Source: Antedon mediterranea
Taxonomy: Eukaryota; Echinodermata; Crinoidea; Comatulida; Antedonidae
Reading direction: 5' to 3'
Assembly: GCF_964355755.1 (NCBI RefSeq)
Contig: NC_092671.1
Span: 19,184,001 to 19,248,000 of the forward strand
Length of the DNA: 64,000 nucleotides
Shown: piece by piece, positions 22,081 to 35,654 of the stretch
Layout: each line of letters opens with the position of its first letter
Position numbering within the stretch: position 1 is the stretch's first letter
Made by a program: the position numbers and the translations under genes
The notes under the pieces: model-generated
Seen by the model: only the letters and a program-made list of their open reading frames with translations
What the model was told of the DNA's origin: nothing
The model's database searches: none

Positions 22081-24419
22081 GTACTTGACTTAGATTAATA
22101 CAAGCGTTAAAAAGTCGTTTCTAGGTACCACTGCTTCTTAAAGTTATCAAGTACTATTTCATTATTAAAAATAAACATCTTTTTTCTCTCGCTCAACATT
22201 TTTTTTTTTTATTTACATTTTGAAGTTGATTTTTATAATAACATGAGCTATTCAGAGTTTACTGTAGGTTTATTGTTCACTTTATCATGTACTGTACCTA
22301 TCCTTTTGTCTTTTCATTTACTGTACACTTGTCAATCACATTAAAATAAACAAATAATCGAAATTATATTCAAATCTGTGTTTTCTAATTTAACTGTAAC
22401 AGCATTAATTATTTTTATGATAAATAATGGGGTTTTTGTAATCAATAGATTTTTTAAAATTGTTTAAAATAAAAAAAAAATTAAATTTAGGCAGTACTTA
22501 CTTTTGATTATTATTGTTTGATCTCATTTTTTTAAAGCATAAACAGACGCATCAGTCTTTTATTTTGATTAATTTATCTTGATGATAGTTGATATAAAAG
22601 AGATTTAGATTATATGGAATGATTTGTTTAGCACGTACTTAATAATGACTTCCTATTCTAAACGCTTTAATGGTAATCTTAATTGGTTTGGAACTTTTTG
22701 ACTTTGTAGTACACCTTAGTTTTAGGTAGATAGTTAAACCGCATTTACGTCATACACTATCAATATATCCTTGACCAAAATTAGATTTGCTTTGTACTCA
22801 CAAATTTAAAGAAACTTTTATCAAGATTAAATTTGCCGCCTTTTGTTAATAAATAAAAACAATTTTGCATGATGAGGTTAAGTTAAATGTTAAATTCAGT
22901 ATTGTATTTTAGGGTAGTTCTACATATGCATTTATTTTCAATTTCTAGTTATTATATTGAAACAACAAATCACTTGATGATTTTTTTTTAATCAAGATCT
23001 ACTTTATAGAAATGTTTTATTGGAATTGTTTTCACTACCAACCATAGTTCAACTTATATTATTTTATTTATTAAGTTTTCTTTATGGTTAGTTGAATGAA
23101 AACTGTAAAATGAATTTACTTATAAATGAAGATCTCTTGGTTATACTACTTGTCTCAGAAAACACAAATTTAGTTCTTGATTTAGGTAGATTCTTTTTAC
23201 TTTTTTACATAGAATCAATTTACATAACTAGAATATTGCAATCAATAGATTGTTTATTTTATAATAAAAGCCCTCTGAGCTGGGTGTATCCCAAGCCTTC
23301 CACAGACAATACAAGCAGTTCTATACGTATTGTTTGTAATTGTTTGGCAATTGTATCTAGACATAATTAAGATGAGCAATATTTATAGCATTTGACACCA
23401 TTTTTAAAATAAGTTGAAAAAGGATATGTTTTGGGGTTTTTTTTAACATACCGTAATAAAATTCTGTACAATTTGTTGGTTTTTTATTACCGCTATAATT
23501 ATAGAACATTTTGATTTTAAATTATTCCAGTGTCGATTCTTATCTTTTTAAATTCTTTCAAAGTTAGACTTAAAAATATGCTCATTGCCAAATGTTTACA
23601 TGGTGGTAGAACAAATAAATAAATCTATATATTTCTCCATTTAAAAGCCACTATGGCAAACAATTTTACGTCATAGTGCTATGCTGTTTTCTGTTTACTA
23701 CAGTATATTAACAGCCTTGGGGCCAATTTGATTGACCATGAATGATAATAGGTGATTAGTTCATTAGTTAGCTTCTTCATATTAAAGTGTAAATTTATGT
23801 TAAAACCAAAACAAAGAACGTTATATGATATATTCAAATCTATCAAACTGGTAAATGCATTTGATTAAGAAAAAAGAACAATTTACATTTTAAAACAAAT
23901 TAAGGTTTCACGCAATAATAAAATCACAGTAAAATATATTAATTCATTATTGAGGTGGTTTGAATTTAAAACATAGAATGGCAACAAAAAAAAACAATTG
24001 GACTAATTATTCAATTACAATAATGATTTTTGCTAATTAAAATTGTTTTTTGTAGTATTAATAATAAGATTAATTTCAATAGAGTATTACAGTAAATATA
24101 TGTTTTTAGTACTGTTTATGAAAAATAAATATGTAAAAATACTTTTTTAAAATATCTTACTTTGTTTATTTATTCTTTAATATAAATGTTTATTGTTTCA
24201 GTTCAGTAAATCATTTCAGTACCTTCTATTCATTTTTTTACTATTTTCAAATCAAAGTTCTTATAAAAACAAAATGTGTAATTCTTCAAAGGCTTTACCT
24301 TATTCATCCTATAATTACATTGTATTATTACCTATAATTATGTTTAAAAAACCTTTCCAGATTTAATAACAATTGTCAGCATTAGTTTCAGGCTGTTTCT
24401 CATCATGTAACATACTTTA
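22081..24419 (+). other. ZEB intron 1, AT-rich, nothing recognised
   Basis: No gene, repeat boundary or clear motif cluster is seen in this stretch. Confidence 0.45.
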
Positions 24420-24800
24420 GCATTAGACATCTTATGGACAGGTACTGGAATCTGGCTTGCATTTTACTGCACAAAAGGTGTTTGAACATGCAGACAGTCC
24501 GGCGCCAACGTCCATCTGTACTTAATATCACCACTAGGTTTGTAGGCTCCATCACTGTCAGGTGCTTTATCAGAGGAAACAAGATTTCCTCAGGGAGATT
24601 GCATTTCACCAGTTAATAGCCTCTACCACACACACACAGATATATAACTGGTTACATACCTGGGTATTGGGTAGGCATTCAAATACTGGACCCTTAACCA
24701 ATTGCCATGGACCAAAGGGTGGTCCCTTCACTGTCTAGCAATATGAACAGGGCTTCCAATTGCAGCCTACCTTGCACTTTCCTGTATGATAATTACATTA
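24420..24800. promoter_or_regulatory. candidate cis-regulatory islands in ZEB intron 1
   Basis: Two complex blocks, 24430-24620 (CAGTCCGGCGCCAACGTCC, ACTGTCAGGTGC) and 24660-24790 (TGGACCCTTAACCAATTGCC, ACCAAAGGGTGGTCCC), stand out from poly-A/T-rich intron. Opposing frames of about 60 codons are open in both strands but lack splice sites and family resemblance. An enhancer is a possible reading; no direct evidence. Confidence 0.25.
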
Positions 24801-25380
24801 TAATCAAGGTCATATGACCAAATTATGATATTGTTAATGGGAAACCTGGCACATAAAGTTGGCAAAGAAGATTATTCTTAATTTGTATATAATTATAAAC
24901 AAGGTTTTCTTTACATTTTGTCCCTAGCCTCTCGCTTGTCACTTTGCTTGTCACAATTCTTGTTTGTTATCCAGGTGAACTTTTATGTACAATCCTTATA
25001 CTTATAGGATTTAAAATTCAAATTTTAAATTATTGATTTATAATATAACGATTATTTGATTTTTTTTTAAACTTTATTTATTAAGCACTAATAATTTGTT
25101 TAATATGAAATTACATTTAAAATAAACATTAACCATTATGTCTCTTGTTACAATTTTGTGTGAAACTAAAAGTGATAGTGCCTGGTTATATTATTATAAT
25201 TATAAACAGTTTTTTTCAACAATTAAAAATGTTTTATCAATAACTTGCAAAATTAGTAAAATATAATATACTGTGTTATGTTATAAAAATATAAATTATG
25301 ATTTTTTAAAATTATGATTGTTATTCATAAGCTGTTAACATTAGTTTAATTTCACCAGGTGTGTATGCAAAAAATTGAAT
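24801..25380 (+). other. ZEB intron 1, AT-rich, nothing recognised
   Basis: Non-coding. No repeat or exon is seen. Confidence 0.45.
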
Positions 25381-25800
25381 ATAACAGATGTTAATGCTCA
25401 GCTTGAATGCTGTAGTGGGTTATTTACTACCACTACTGTTACTAATTATCATGTTTGCATTTAGCTAGCCACCTTGTCTGGGACTCACTACATGTAATGA
25501 CAATTGAAGAAGAAATTGTGTTCTATTGGTTATAAATTTAGTTAATGGGCAGGAGGGAAATAAAGTGGTTTATAAAGACAGGATGGTATCAGATAAAAGA
25601 GGGTGTTGTAAATAAACAGCACCTATTATGACATAAACAAAAGAGTCTGCAGTAACACTGGCTCTGTAGATAAACAATGCGTAATTTGGGAGGTGACTTG
25701 TGAACTAGTTATACCTGGTGTGGGTTCATTTTACAAGTAGAGCTTGTGCTGTACAGATGTGTGCTCAAGTCATGGACATAATATACACAACTGCAGGTAA
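25381..25800. promoter_or_regulatory. candidate enhancer with forkhead-like words
   Basis: A 400-bp complex block contains GTAAATAAACAGCACC, GACATAAACAAAAGAG and TAGATAAACAATGCG, three forkhead-type (TAAACA) words within about 90 bp, plus TAAAGTGG and CACAACTGCAGG. No coding frame is present. Function is inferred from motif density only. Confidence 0.3.
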
Positions 25801-28800
25801 ACATTTTTGTAGCATTGGTAATTAATATGTAAATGAATCATATGTTAATTATGTTTTAGATGCTGGTTTCATTTTATTAATTTCTTGTTTGTTTTTATCA
25901 ATTGTGAGTAATTAAACTTCAAGCTTAGACTTTATAGAGAATAGGAATCAAAATTTAAATATATGAAATTTTATTTACTTATTATAAAATGGTATTTATA
26001 TTTCATATTATTTTGTTGTAATATTATTTTATTACTCTACTACTAATAATAGTACAATTTTAACATATTGCAATTGCACCTTAGTTCATTTAAACTAAGT
26101 AGAAAAGTTTTTTTTATTTATTTACTTACTGTACACTGCTTTTGCAAAACTAATTAAATGTGAAATAAATTATAATAATTAAAGAAAGTTAATTAAACTA
26201 TTACTATGCCTAATGATAACACATTGCTTGATATATGTGTTTATAATTATTATTTTTCAGTAAACATAAAAGTTTACCACCATATGAACACTAGTATAAA
26301 ATGTAATAATATATGCAGTAAGTGCTGTAGGTATTACTAGTATACATACTGTACTATATACATACATTTATTTAAATATTATATAATTATAAATTAAATC
26401 ACAGTAGGGGCCAGCTAGGCCTATGTATAAAAATAGACCACATTACACTACACTATACATTTTACAAGTTAACAAATATTTGGTTCCACTATTCATAATT
26501 CTTTAATATTAAACATTTCACATAATCAAAAACCACAGAACAAAAAGTTAATTAGATTACAATGTAGAACAGTATTGATAAATGGGATTAATATTAAAAT
26601 AAAATTACACTCAATAGTAAAATAGAACCAAATAAAAAGATAATGTATTTTTCTTGCCACAATGTTTGACATTATTCTTGTTATGGGACACCCTTGTTAT
26701 GTAATCCTTTCGATTTTTTACTAATTTAATAATAACAAGAATTTGAGCATTAATACAGTTTATTGTAAGGAAATTGTCAAAATTTACAAAATAACCAGAA
26801 ATAAATTAGACCACTTGACACATGATGGAAATTCTATAGAGGGAAGCAGATATTTTAGTTTCCCTGAGTGAAAATTCCTATAGTATTTTAGCTTCATAGC
26901 CTGCAATAAAACAGTTAAATACTCTCTTGTTTTCTGCCATAATTTTTATTACTAGTACTGTAACATTATTATGTTTTTTATTATTTCTAGAACATACTTG
27001 ATTTAGTGGATACTGAAATAAATAAGACATTTGCCATCAAACTAATAAAAAGTAAACTTCAACTTTATTTGGCCCTTATGACAGTATGTATGGATCTTTA
27101 ATTAGGTTTTAAATTAAATTACTGTTACCATCAAATCCATATAAACAATTTTTAGCCTTTTATTTTGTTGTGTAAGACAAGATGTGTATGAAAATGACAA
27201 AAAAAAAAAGACATAAAATGGTTACTCTACTATTACTAATGCTTAGGCCTTATTACATTTTAGTTGAATTTAAAGAAAGCCAAGGATACAATAGGTGATA
27301 TAGCTTTACCTAGATCATTCACCTACCATCATTTTTTTCCAAATAAGATAGTAAACTTTATGACTGATTTATGACATATGGCACTATCTTTATACTTTAT
27401 ATTTCTAAGCTGAATTTACCTTCATACAAAGAACTATAAAATGTAGGTACTGCTAGGTAAGGCATAAACATTGCCAATAAAATGATAAAATATGGCTTAG
27501 ATGCTGGTTTTAAAAAGTGTTGCCAGCAAACAAGCGTTTCTAAGTTTGTCAGATACCAAATTATAAGATTGTTTAAAATTAGTAAAAAACACTTGAAATA
27601 TTTTTTTCTACTAGGAAATGACCCTATATTCACTAGGTTACCTCAACTTAGGTATATGAAACAATAGTACAGTCTAACTACTTCCTAAGTACGCTAACAA
27701 TCGGTTTAAAGATGTGTCGGTGTAGGAGTATCATAAATGTTTTTGTACAGTATATGATAGGTTAAAGCAATAACCATTGTCTGGGTAACATTTCCTAGTT
27801 TTGTTTTTTGACACTAAATCGTACATACTTATTTATAGACAACCCAATTGTCGGAAGCCTGGTTTAAATGTTTTAACAAATGCAGGTTTCTATGATAAAA
27901 ACATACATTTATTTAGTCCTAAATTATTTATTACTAAATACTGTATCACTGTATGAGTTAACTACTGTAAATTTTGATTCTATTATTATTATGATGATAA
28001 ATTTGATTGATGAATAGTTAATTAGATACAGTATAATATAAACAAATTAAATTAGCTGAAAACACCCTTGGGCCTCATGGAAAGATCAATCAACATGAAG
28101 AAATACACCAAATATGTATCCATTTTAGTAGTTACAGCGTTTGACCTTGTTTTTGAAACTAACAATATAGTAAATAAATGTAGGTCACACCAAAACCTAC
28201 AAGTAACAATTATTTATTTCCTTTCATGTTCTTTTTATGTATATTGTAATTAAAAAAAGCTCTAACTTTTAGTATACTGTTAATTTACATACATGTGACT
28301 TAAACTGTAAACCTAATTTGCATATAGTTCTAATAGACAACATACATGATACTTGTCTGTTTAAAATATAGGGGAGGATAGTTAGATTAGGTGTCTAGTC
28401 TAATGGTCTCCATGAACACTTATGTCCATCTGTGATCTCATAATCTCAGAATATATTCCTCTTTGATCATCAATAGATTTCACTACACTGCAGTTTCCTA
28501 CAATAAAGTAACAAAATGCTACTTAAGGTTTTATATGAGAATCTATTAGTATTATAAATATAATATTATTGAAACATATTAATTAATATGATAAGATAAT
28601 AATTGACATACTGTTTATATCTGTCCACCCTCATACTCCCTCAAACAAATTATTATAAGCATAACTATAAATTTCAAAATCTCAATTGCTATAATTCTTG
28701 ATAGTAAGAATTAGAAAATAAATTCAATCATTTAATTAAATAATTGCCCATTGTACACATCATATACAGTGATATATAGTAGAGTACACTTAAATACTGG

Positions 28801-29270
28801 TACTACATTTTGGGATTGTTTATAACATTCCTGGCCTAACCCTTTAGTACAAAATGTATTGTTTAAAAGGTTTTTTTTTTTTTTGTAATCAAGTTTCCTT
28901 TGTTTGTAACTGAACCATTGTTATTTTGTTTCTTTGTTATTAAGCCCAACCCATTAAAAAATGATGGTACAGTACTTTTAAGATTTAAGTTTTGACTGTA
29001 ATTAAGTGTGTAACTAATCCCTTTGAGTATATACCACATACAGTAGCATTAATTTATGTTATAATAAATTTTTCTTGTCATTTAACAAGAAGGTTAAATA
29101 AGTTTGATCACAGAAGAGTAAAATTACACTCTTCCCTGGTTTGATGTAAAAAATGTCATTATGATTCTACACTTTATTGTTTTCCTTAAATTATGATTTT
29201 ATTATATAAATGATTACATTTTTGCATTATTTTTTTAGTTTCTAAAAATGTGGAAATAGTTTGTTAGTTT
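25801..29270 (+). other. ZEB intron 1, AT-rich, nothing recognised
   Basis: This is a long AT-rich stretch with short homopolymers (for example 28870-28884, T run). Small open frames at 27397-27667 on both strands overlap one another and have no splice or family support. Confidence 0.45.
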
Positions 29271-29339
29271 GTTTAAGCAACAAGAGTCAAAATCATTACT
29301 TTTACTTGATATAACTTGTGCAGTTAGCGTGAGAACTAT

Positions 29340-29600
29340 TAATTGCACATGGGACATCCTCATTGGTTGAAAGTAAGTAGGATACTACACATTGTTTGTG
29401 CATGAAAAGAAACAGGGCAGTTTAGTTGTTCAATCAGAATTGTTTTGAGAATGCTGTCTCAGTGGAATGTGATAGGTGAGAAGATGGTATTTAAGGATGC
29501 TATTTGTGGGAAGTTCTTCACTCCTCCCTACAACTGTAGACACTTGACTTATTTGAATACTCTAGGGACAATCTTCAATGACTATTCTTAATTGTCCCTG
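29340..29600 (+). promoter_or_regulatory. candidate internal promoter in ZEB intron 1
   Basis: TATTTAA at 29488-29494 lies 32 bp before TCACTCC, whose A at 29520 fits an initiator (YYANWYY). A CTCATTGGTTG (inverted CCAAT) lies about 155 bp upstream. GATAGGTGAGAAG at about 29470 and GAAAGTAAGTAGG at about 29370 fit splice donors, so alternative first exons are also possible. ZEB genes in other animals use alternative first exons, but no coding start matching exon 2's phase was found here. Confidence 0.25.
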
Positions 29601-30274
29601 AATCTTACAAGGGAAGTAGTATATTTCAAAAATCCTAAACCTGGTTTCCTATGGACTACTAGTGGATTAAGTGCCTAGCTTATATCGTCAATTAGTATTT
29701 CAATCTTTCTTTTGTTCAATGCAGTGGTGTGTCTGTTTAAATCATTTACATCATTTCTTAGACAGGTGTCACATGATAGAGTGGGGGAGGTGATCAAATT
29801 TAGCATTTTAATTTAGCGCCAAGTTTGTAAATTTTCTCTTGTTATTATTACAGAAGCATAAAGATTAAAACCACACAGGTGGAGAATTAACAGGAAATAA
29901 CAATCTTGTCCCTATTAACCTCCATTTTGTGGTTAATTTATGGATCTTTTGTGTACTTAGATCAAAGGAAATTAGCAATCTTTTGTCCTCTCCTTATTGT
30001 AACTGATAACATCAATTTTTCCACAGTCTGGTTTCACAAGATATTAAATTTTACCTGACAACTTGATTTAAGACTGGGATTATTTTAAGCTTTTTGCTGG
30101 TCACAATCTTTAAAGCAGGTACAATACAACTGCAATCAATTGTATTGATGTACAGTAAATATTTAGTTTTAAAAAGTTGTTATAAGCAAACATGTAGTCT
30201 CTATAATTGATTTTACTCAATTAGTTTATATGATACTTCAATACAGTTTATTAAGTTTTCATTGTTAGTCTATG
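29601..30274 (+). other. ZEB intron 1, nothing recognised
   Basis: Non-coding, moderately AT-rich. No boundary or motif cluster I can support. Confidence 0.4.
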
Positions 30275-30908
30275 TTAAAGCCCCATTCCCTACGTTTTTT
30301 AGATCTAATTTAAGATCACAAACTATATTTAATGTAAAAATAATACTATATGGTCCTATTGCGATAACTTTTTTCGTCTTTAAACGGTTAAAAATGTGAA
30401 AAATAAATCGATTTTAATAATTATAGCGGCCCGCTATAAATCCCAAAATGCATTGCGCGCGGATTGATATTGTTGTTTTTCACCTGTAATTCGCCCACTT
30501 TTCGATCGATCGTGAAGCCAAAACAAATGGAAGACTCCTAACTTTTCAGCGAAAATACTGGGTTTTCCCCAATTTGTATCAACGGAGTCTGGCAAAAATA
30601 GAAAGACAATTAATGCAGCAACTATACAACGTCAGACTAGGTATATAGCTAGCGTACGATGTTCGTACGTTACCGATGTTTACCAGCTAGGCCTACAAAA
30701 CTAAGCCTAGCTAGGCTAGGCCTGAGACCGTCCACGAGAGGTCGATCGCCGCGAGCTACTTAGGTAGTGCATTGTTTCTCACTTTTTATCATAATTTACC
30801 ATAAAACGTACATTTAAGACAAGGAATGACATGGTTTAATGTTTTTAAAGTGATATATATGTATTATTTTCCAAAAAACGTCCAAAATTGCAGGGAAGGG
30901 GTCTTTAA
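30275..30908. mobile_element. piggyBac-type MITE flanked by TTAA
   Basis: The left end reads TTAA then AGCCCCATTCCCTACG (30279 on). The right end is AGGGAAGGGGTCT then TTAA (30905-30908). The inverted termini agree at about 12 of 16 positions. A TTAA target duplication with AT-poor interior (CpG-containing stretch 30420-30780) fits a piggyBac-group non-autonomous element. No transposase frame is present. Confidence 0.7.
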
Positions 30909-33719
30909 GTGAAACACCTTTGTTTTTCACTTTTCTCAACCAGAATTGCATCATATCTAATCTGAACGGATGCCAACATTTAAACATCTTCATGTCATCT
31001 GGGATTTATCATAAGGAACTTATTGTTTTTACACAATTGACATGGCATATCTTTGTAACCTAATACCTTTGCCACTGTTCTTTCCTGTGTGTAAGCCTTA
31101 CTTATCTGTCTACCTTGTTTAAAACTCATTATTACTAAATACATAACTACCATTTTCCTGACTTAAGGTAGATTGTGGAAAAATATTACCACCATATGTG
31201 GATGCAGTTATGACCACTAGCAGAATAAAAGTAAAACATGTGCTATTATTAACATTTAAATTCTTCAACACCTGTATGCAAATTTCCATACTCTACAGTA
31301 TTTACTATACAGTACTACCAGGGAAGATTGAACCCTGGTACTAACAATATTAATATAGGATCTTTTCCAATAATAACAACTGAGCTACCTTACACTATTT
31401 GCAGTATACTAGTAATTCTAAAAATAGTTGCATCACAGGATACTGTATGGTATTAACTTCTATATCTCACAATAAACTATTCTTTATATTATTTCAATAC
31501 TTTATTAAACAAGAAAAATGTTGATTGACAAGCGGTGTTAATTAAGATAACTGTCTGCAAATGAAATTTGTTAATTCAGACAATCCACCAAAAAAATAAT
31601 AATAAGAAAGGTAAAGGGTTAAAAAAAAATAGTTTTAATTGAAGCTAACGAAGCATAAATCCTGATCGAAATTTGTGTATGATTACAAGTTCAAAGTTGT
31701 ATCCTATGAGTAATAAAAACAACATATGATATACCCATGTCAAGAAAACAATACCTATGTTATCTCATCCTGAATGAAAGAAAGGAAGTTACAAAAAAGG
31801 AAGAATAAGATTTTAATCTGCATATTATAGAAATAGGTGGTTATTTATCAAAATTTCCTCTGACTTAAAATAACTTGTGTTTATGTTCATGAACTTAATC
31901 AACCTTCCAGTTGCTGTCCAGTTGTTTAGTTAGTGTGCTTTCTCTTTTAGGCACCCTCTTTTTTGACTTGGTACAGTAGTTGCATCAGTTCAAGTTGTTA
32001 GTTGTTCCATAAAAGGTGGCACAGGTACCAAAAGTGTTTGCTTTGGATTGTAAAATGTATCAACTAATCCATTTTACTGAAAATAAAAGTTCAATTTTGA
32101 TTAGAGAAAAAGTCATGCGGTATTTGAAAACAATAAAAAAAATGTATCATATGACATTGATGATAACAATCAAATAATGTCACCTGATGTGTTATTGTCC
32201 TTGATGTTGTTAATAATGATAGTGAATGAGATGGGTGATCCATTAAATCCTTATTTAAAGAAGAAACACCTGACAACCATTGCTCTATCACCTGACTCTC
32301 CTCATACTTACTGTGTATGATGATGTCATTGAAGGGGAAGTCCCTCATAGGTTCAAGGTAGGTTTCTATATAGTGTGTAAAGTATAATCTGGGTTATACT
32401 AATATAGCAAGTTGACTTTTAAATTATATTCATTGTTAATTTTTCCTGTACTGTATATATGACTCATCTTAGTCGTTCCTGGATAAATTGTTTCCATTTT
32501 TAACACAATGGGCTTCGGTAATACAGGTATGTGTGATTCATTTAAGCTAAATATGTTATACAGTTTTTTATTTTTAAATAATAATTTTTGTAATGTTTTG
32601 TAATGTACTGGAGGTAGAAATATAATCTTATTTTTTAAATAAGGTAAGTATTATATAATTGTTTTTAATTTCTAGATTAAAATTGGCCAGGTAATAGTAA
32701 ATTAAAATTAATGCTTTTCTTACATTACAGACTATTTGCAGAGCTTGTCATTGACATTTGGTTACTTTTCTAAGACTTTGAATGGAGTTTATAATTGTTT
32801 AAAATAATAAATGTAGCATTTCTTCTAAGTTAGTTCATCTGAAAAAAAATGTTAACTATTTATATTGAAATGTTTAACTAACAATCTATTTTAGTTACCA
32901 CTGCGATACCTACCACACCTACTTAAGATTCTAAATAATAAAAGCGTGCCAAGTGTGTGTGTTAGTGATACCTCTGAACAATGAGTCTAATAACAAAAGG
33001 TTTTCCCTAAATGCACTCCACATAATTCACTGTAACAGTGTACTGCATTCAGGCCACCACTTTGAATAACAAAGAAAAGATATAAATATGTTACTGTAAA
33101 TTACACAAACATCTTATTTTGATATTAATAATTATTTTTAAAATAAATAGGCCCACTTTTAAACATCATTTTCAACAATAATATAATACATTTATTGAAT
33201 TGACAATAAATTAGAAAGTAGTGAGTACAATGATCTATAATATTATGTAAATATTAATGTTTATATAATTGTAATTATCTTAACTTAATCTTCCTCATAT
33301 TTATTAAGCTAGTCAAATTAAAAAATAATTTTTACAAAGTTAGCAACTACAGTACAAGATTTATTCTAGCACTTAATGCAACTTAACAAAGAACTGCTAA
33401 ATAACAAATTTATGACTGGCTTGGCGATCTAATATCAATGAATAATTACCTGCAAGGTACCTTACAAGATTTACAGACAAAGGATCTCATCAAATTGCTC
33501 ATGATAATCACTCTAGTAGAAAAAATAAATTGTAGTTTTCATTAAATTGATTTTCATTAAATGTTTTTCCTTTATTATAATATTGGGATTTGTTATCTAG
33601 TTTTTCCCTTTTAAAATTACATGATGTAGAAATGCCTTTTGTAATTTTGAGCAGATGAGGGCTTATGTTGACAAAACCCCATTGAGAATTAATCAATCCT
33701 AATTGATTGTAAAGTATAG
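30909..33719 (+). other. ZEB intron 1, nothing recognised
   Basis: AT-rich with scattered ordinary sequence. The minus-strand open frame at 32091-32348 has no splice or domain support. Confidence 0.45.
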
Positions 33720-34010
33720 TTTACCTGAGTGGCCAGATTGCCTTGTGCGCGTTCTATAGAAACCAACTGAATAAGTGTGCAACACTCCTGTTACAATGTT
33801 CAACCAACCATTCCACATGTCCCCATTATAAACCAATGTATCACCTGCCTGGGGTTTTAATATAATCAGGTGTTATGGTAATTATGTTAATGAATCATAA
33901 AGCAGGCTGTGAGTGTTGAAAGCCCAGGTAGAGCATGCCAGACTGACTGGCACCAAATCAAAGGTGTTCCTTTGTTTCCTCAGGCTCAATCCCTCAGGCT
34001 CTCTTACAAC
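33720..34010. promoter_or_regulatory. candidate ZEB-responsive element: paired CACCTG boxes
   Basis: CACCTG at 33842-33847 and CAGGTG at 33867-33872 lie 25 bp apart in a complex block that also has CCCAGGTAGAG near 33925 and CAAAGGTGTTCC near 33960. ZEB proteins bind pairs of CACCT(G) sites with their two finger clusters, so this pair, inside the ZEB gene itself, is a candidate autoregulatory site. The block is 1.8 kb before exon 2. Confidence 0.35.
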
Positions 34011-35654
34011 ATGTTTTGTTCTATATGAGTGTTAGTTATTCTTTGTCTTTCAATCTGTAACTTGTATGTCATCTCTGCTGTTCAAGCTCCATCTCATTCT
34101 CTTACTTGCCTCAGTTATGGAATAACGCATAGTAGTTTACAGCTTGCATGCATTTGATATAAAAATGTATGCAAAAATAGATAAATTGTTATTGTCTGAC
34201 CAGATATTTTTAAAAGGTAAGGTTGTTTGTTATTGATAATAATTATTTGTCATTTATAATAATTATTTGTTATTCATATTTTAAAATTTACATTGCTTTA
34301 CTGATGATGACATGGGAATGTGTTTTGCTTATCATACTAACGCTCCACACTGCTACTTTATTGTATAATGATAAGATTATATAATGTTAAAGTTACTATT
34401 GTACAACTTATACAACAGTATAAAACAAATTTGTAATGTCCTTATTATATTTCACTCTATAGTTCACTATGTCGGTCTATCTGTCGGTCCGGTATCACTA
34501 TGCGTTTTAGCACGCAACTTATGGCTGTTGGCCTTGTTTACTTAGATTTCACTAACATTTTGTATCCTATTTTTTTAAATGGTGTTACTTATACTGTTTA
34601 GGTATATGATATAAAATAAGGATGTTCTGATATTAGAAAGAAAAGGGGAAATGTTGTTCTTTTTTCTCTTATTTCCTTATTTTAATTGTGCCAGCTAAAA
34701 CCATATTAATTGTCACTATTTGTTCACTTCATAAAGTAAATATGTGTTTATCTTGATTGAAGTGGATTCATTTATCCTGTAAGATGCTATATTTAGGGTT
34801 ATATTTTCTCCTACATATGTTCCTCATTGAACCACTTGATGAACAGTATAATTACTTGGTCAGTTATTTGTGGTGTTATTTTGATATTCGCCGCCTTATA
34901 AAGTATTCAAAGGCCAATTCAAAAACCAATAATCCTGTTAAGGAAATACTTATCAATTTATAATATGTCAAAGAAAAATAAACTTTGTTAATTTTTCTCA
35001 AGGAAGAAAAGGGTAACTCTAGTTGACTGCATAAAGTGAAAAGTTTAGTACTGTTTATTTTTTTAAATAATTTTATTATAAAGTGAACAACTGAAAATTC
35101 AACAGTTTTTTGGTCATTTTATCCACACTGTAAAGTATTATATGGCTTTTAAGGGAAAAATTGATATTAATAAATAAATATCAGTTATTTCAATTAACTG
35201 GACACCATTGGGCTGGCCTATTATGTCTGGTTTTCTAAAAAGTATGAATGTTTATATGTGCATTAATATCGGATTTGAAATAAATTATAATTTAACAATT
35301 AGCTTGTTACTTGGGGAGCAGGGAGGCTTGCAGAGGATATCTCCCTTCCCCCTGGATCTTATATCTACCTATTCAGGTTGAATTGTTTAGGTTGAAGTAG
35401 GTACGCAATTGTCTTCCTTGTATCTTATTGAGTTGTGAAGTTTCCTACTTGAGGTAGCATACTTCGCAATTTCCTTACTTCCTTCATTTTGACTTCCTTG
35501 AAATATTAAGTTCTCAAATGACATTTTTAATGTTCAAACAAAGAACTTCATAATGGCATTTTGTGTAGTACAGTAGCTATAAAAAAAAACAGTTGATGTT
35601 TCAGCAACCCCTTCAAATCTATTCACTAATTGTTTTTCTTTAATTTGATTACAG
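34011..35654 (+). other. ZEB intron 1, end part
   Basis: AT-rich with a short direct repeat of ATAATAATTATTTGT at about 34235-34285. It ends in a T-rich tract and TTGATTACAG, the acceptor of exon 2. Confidence 0.5.
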
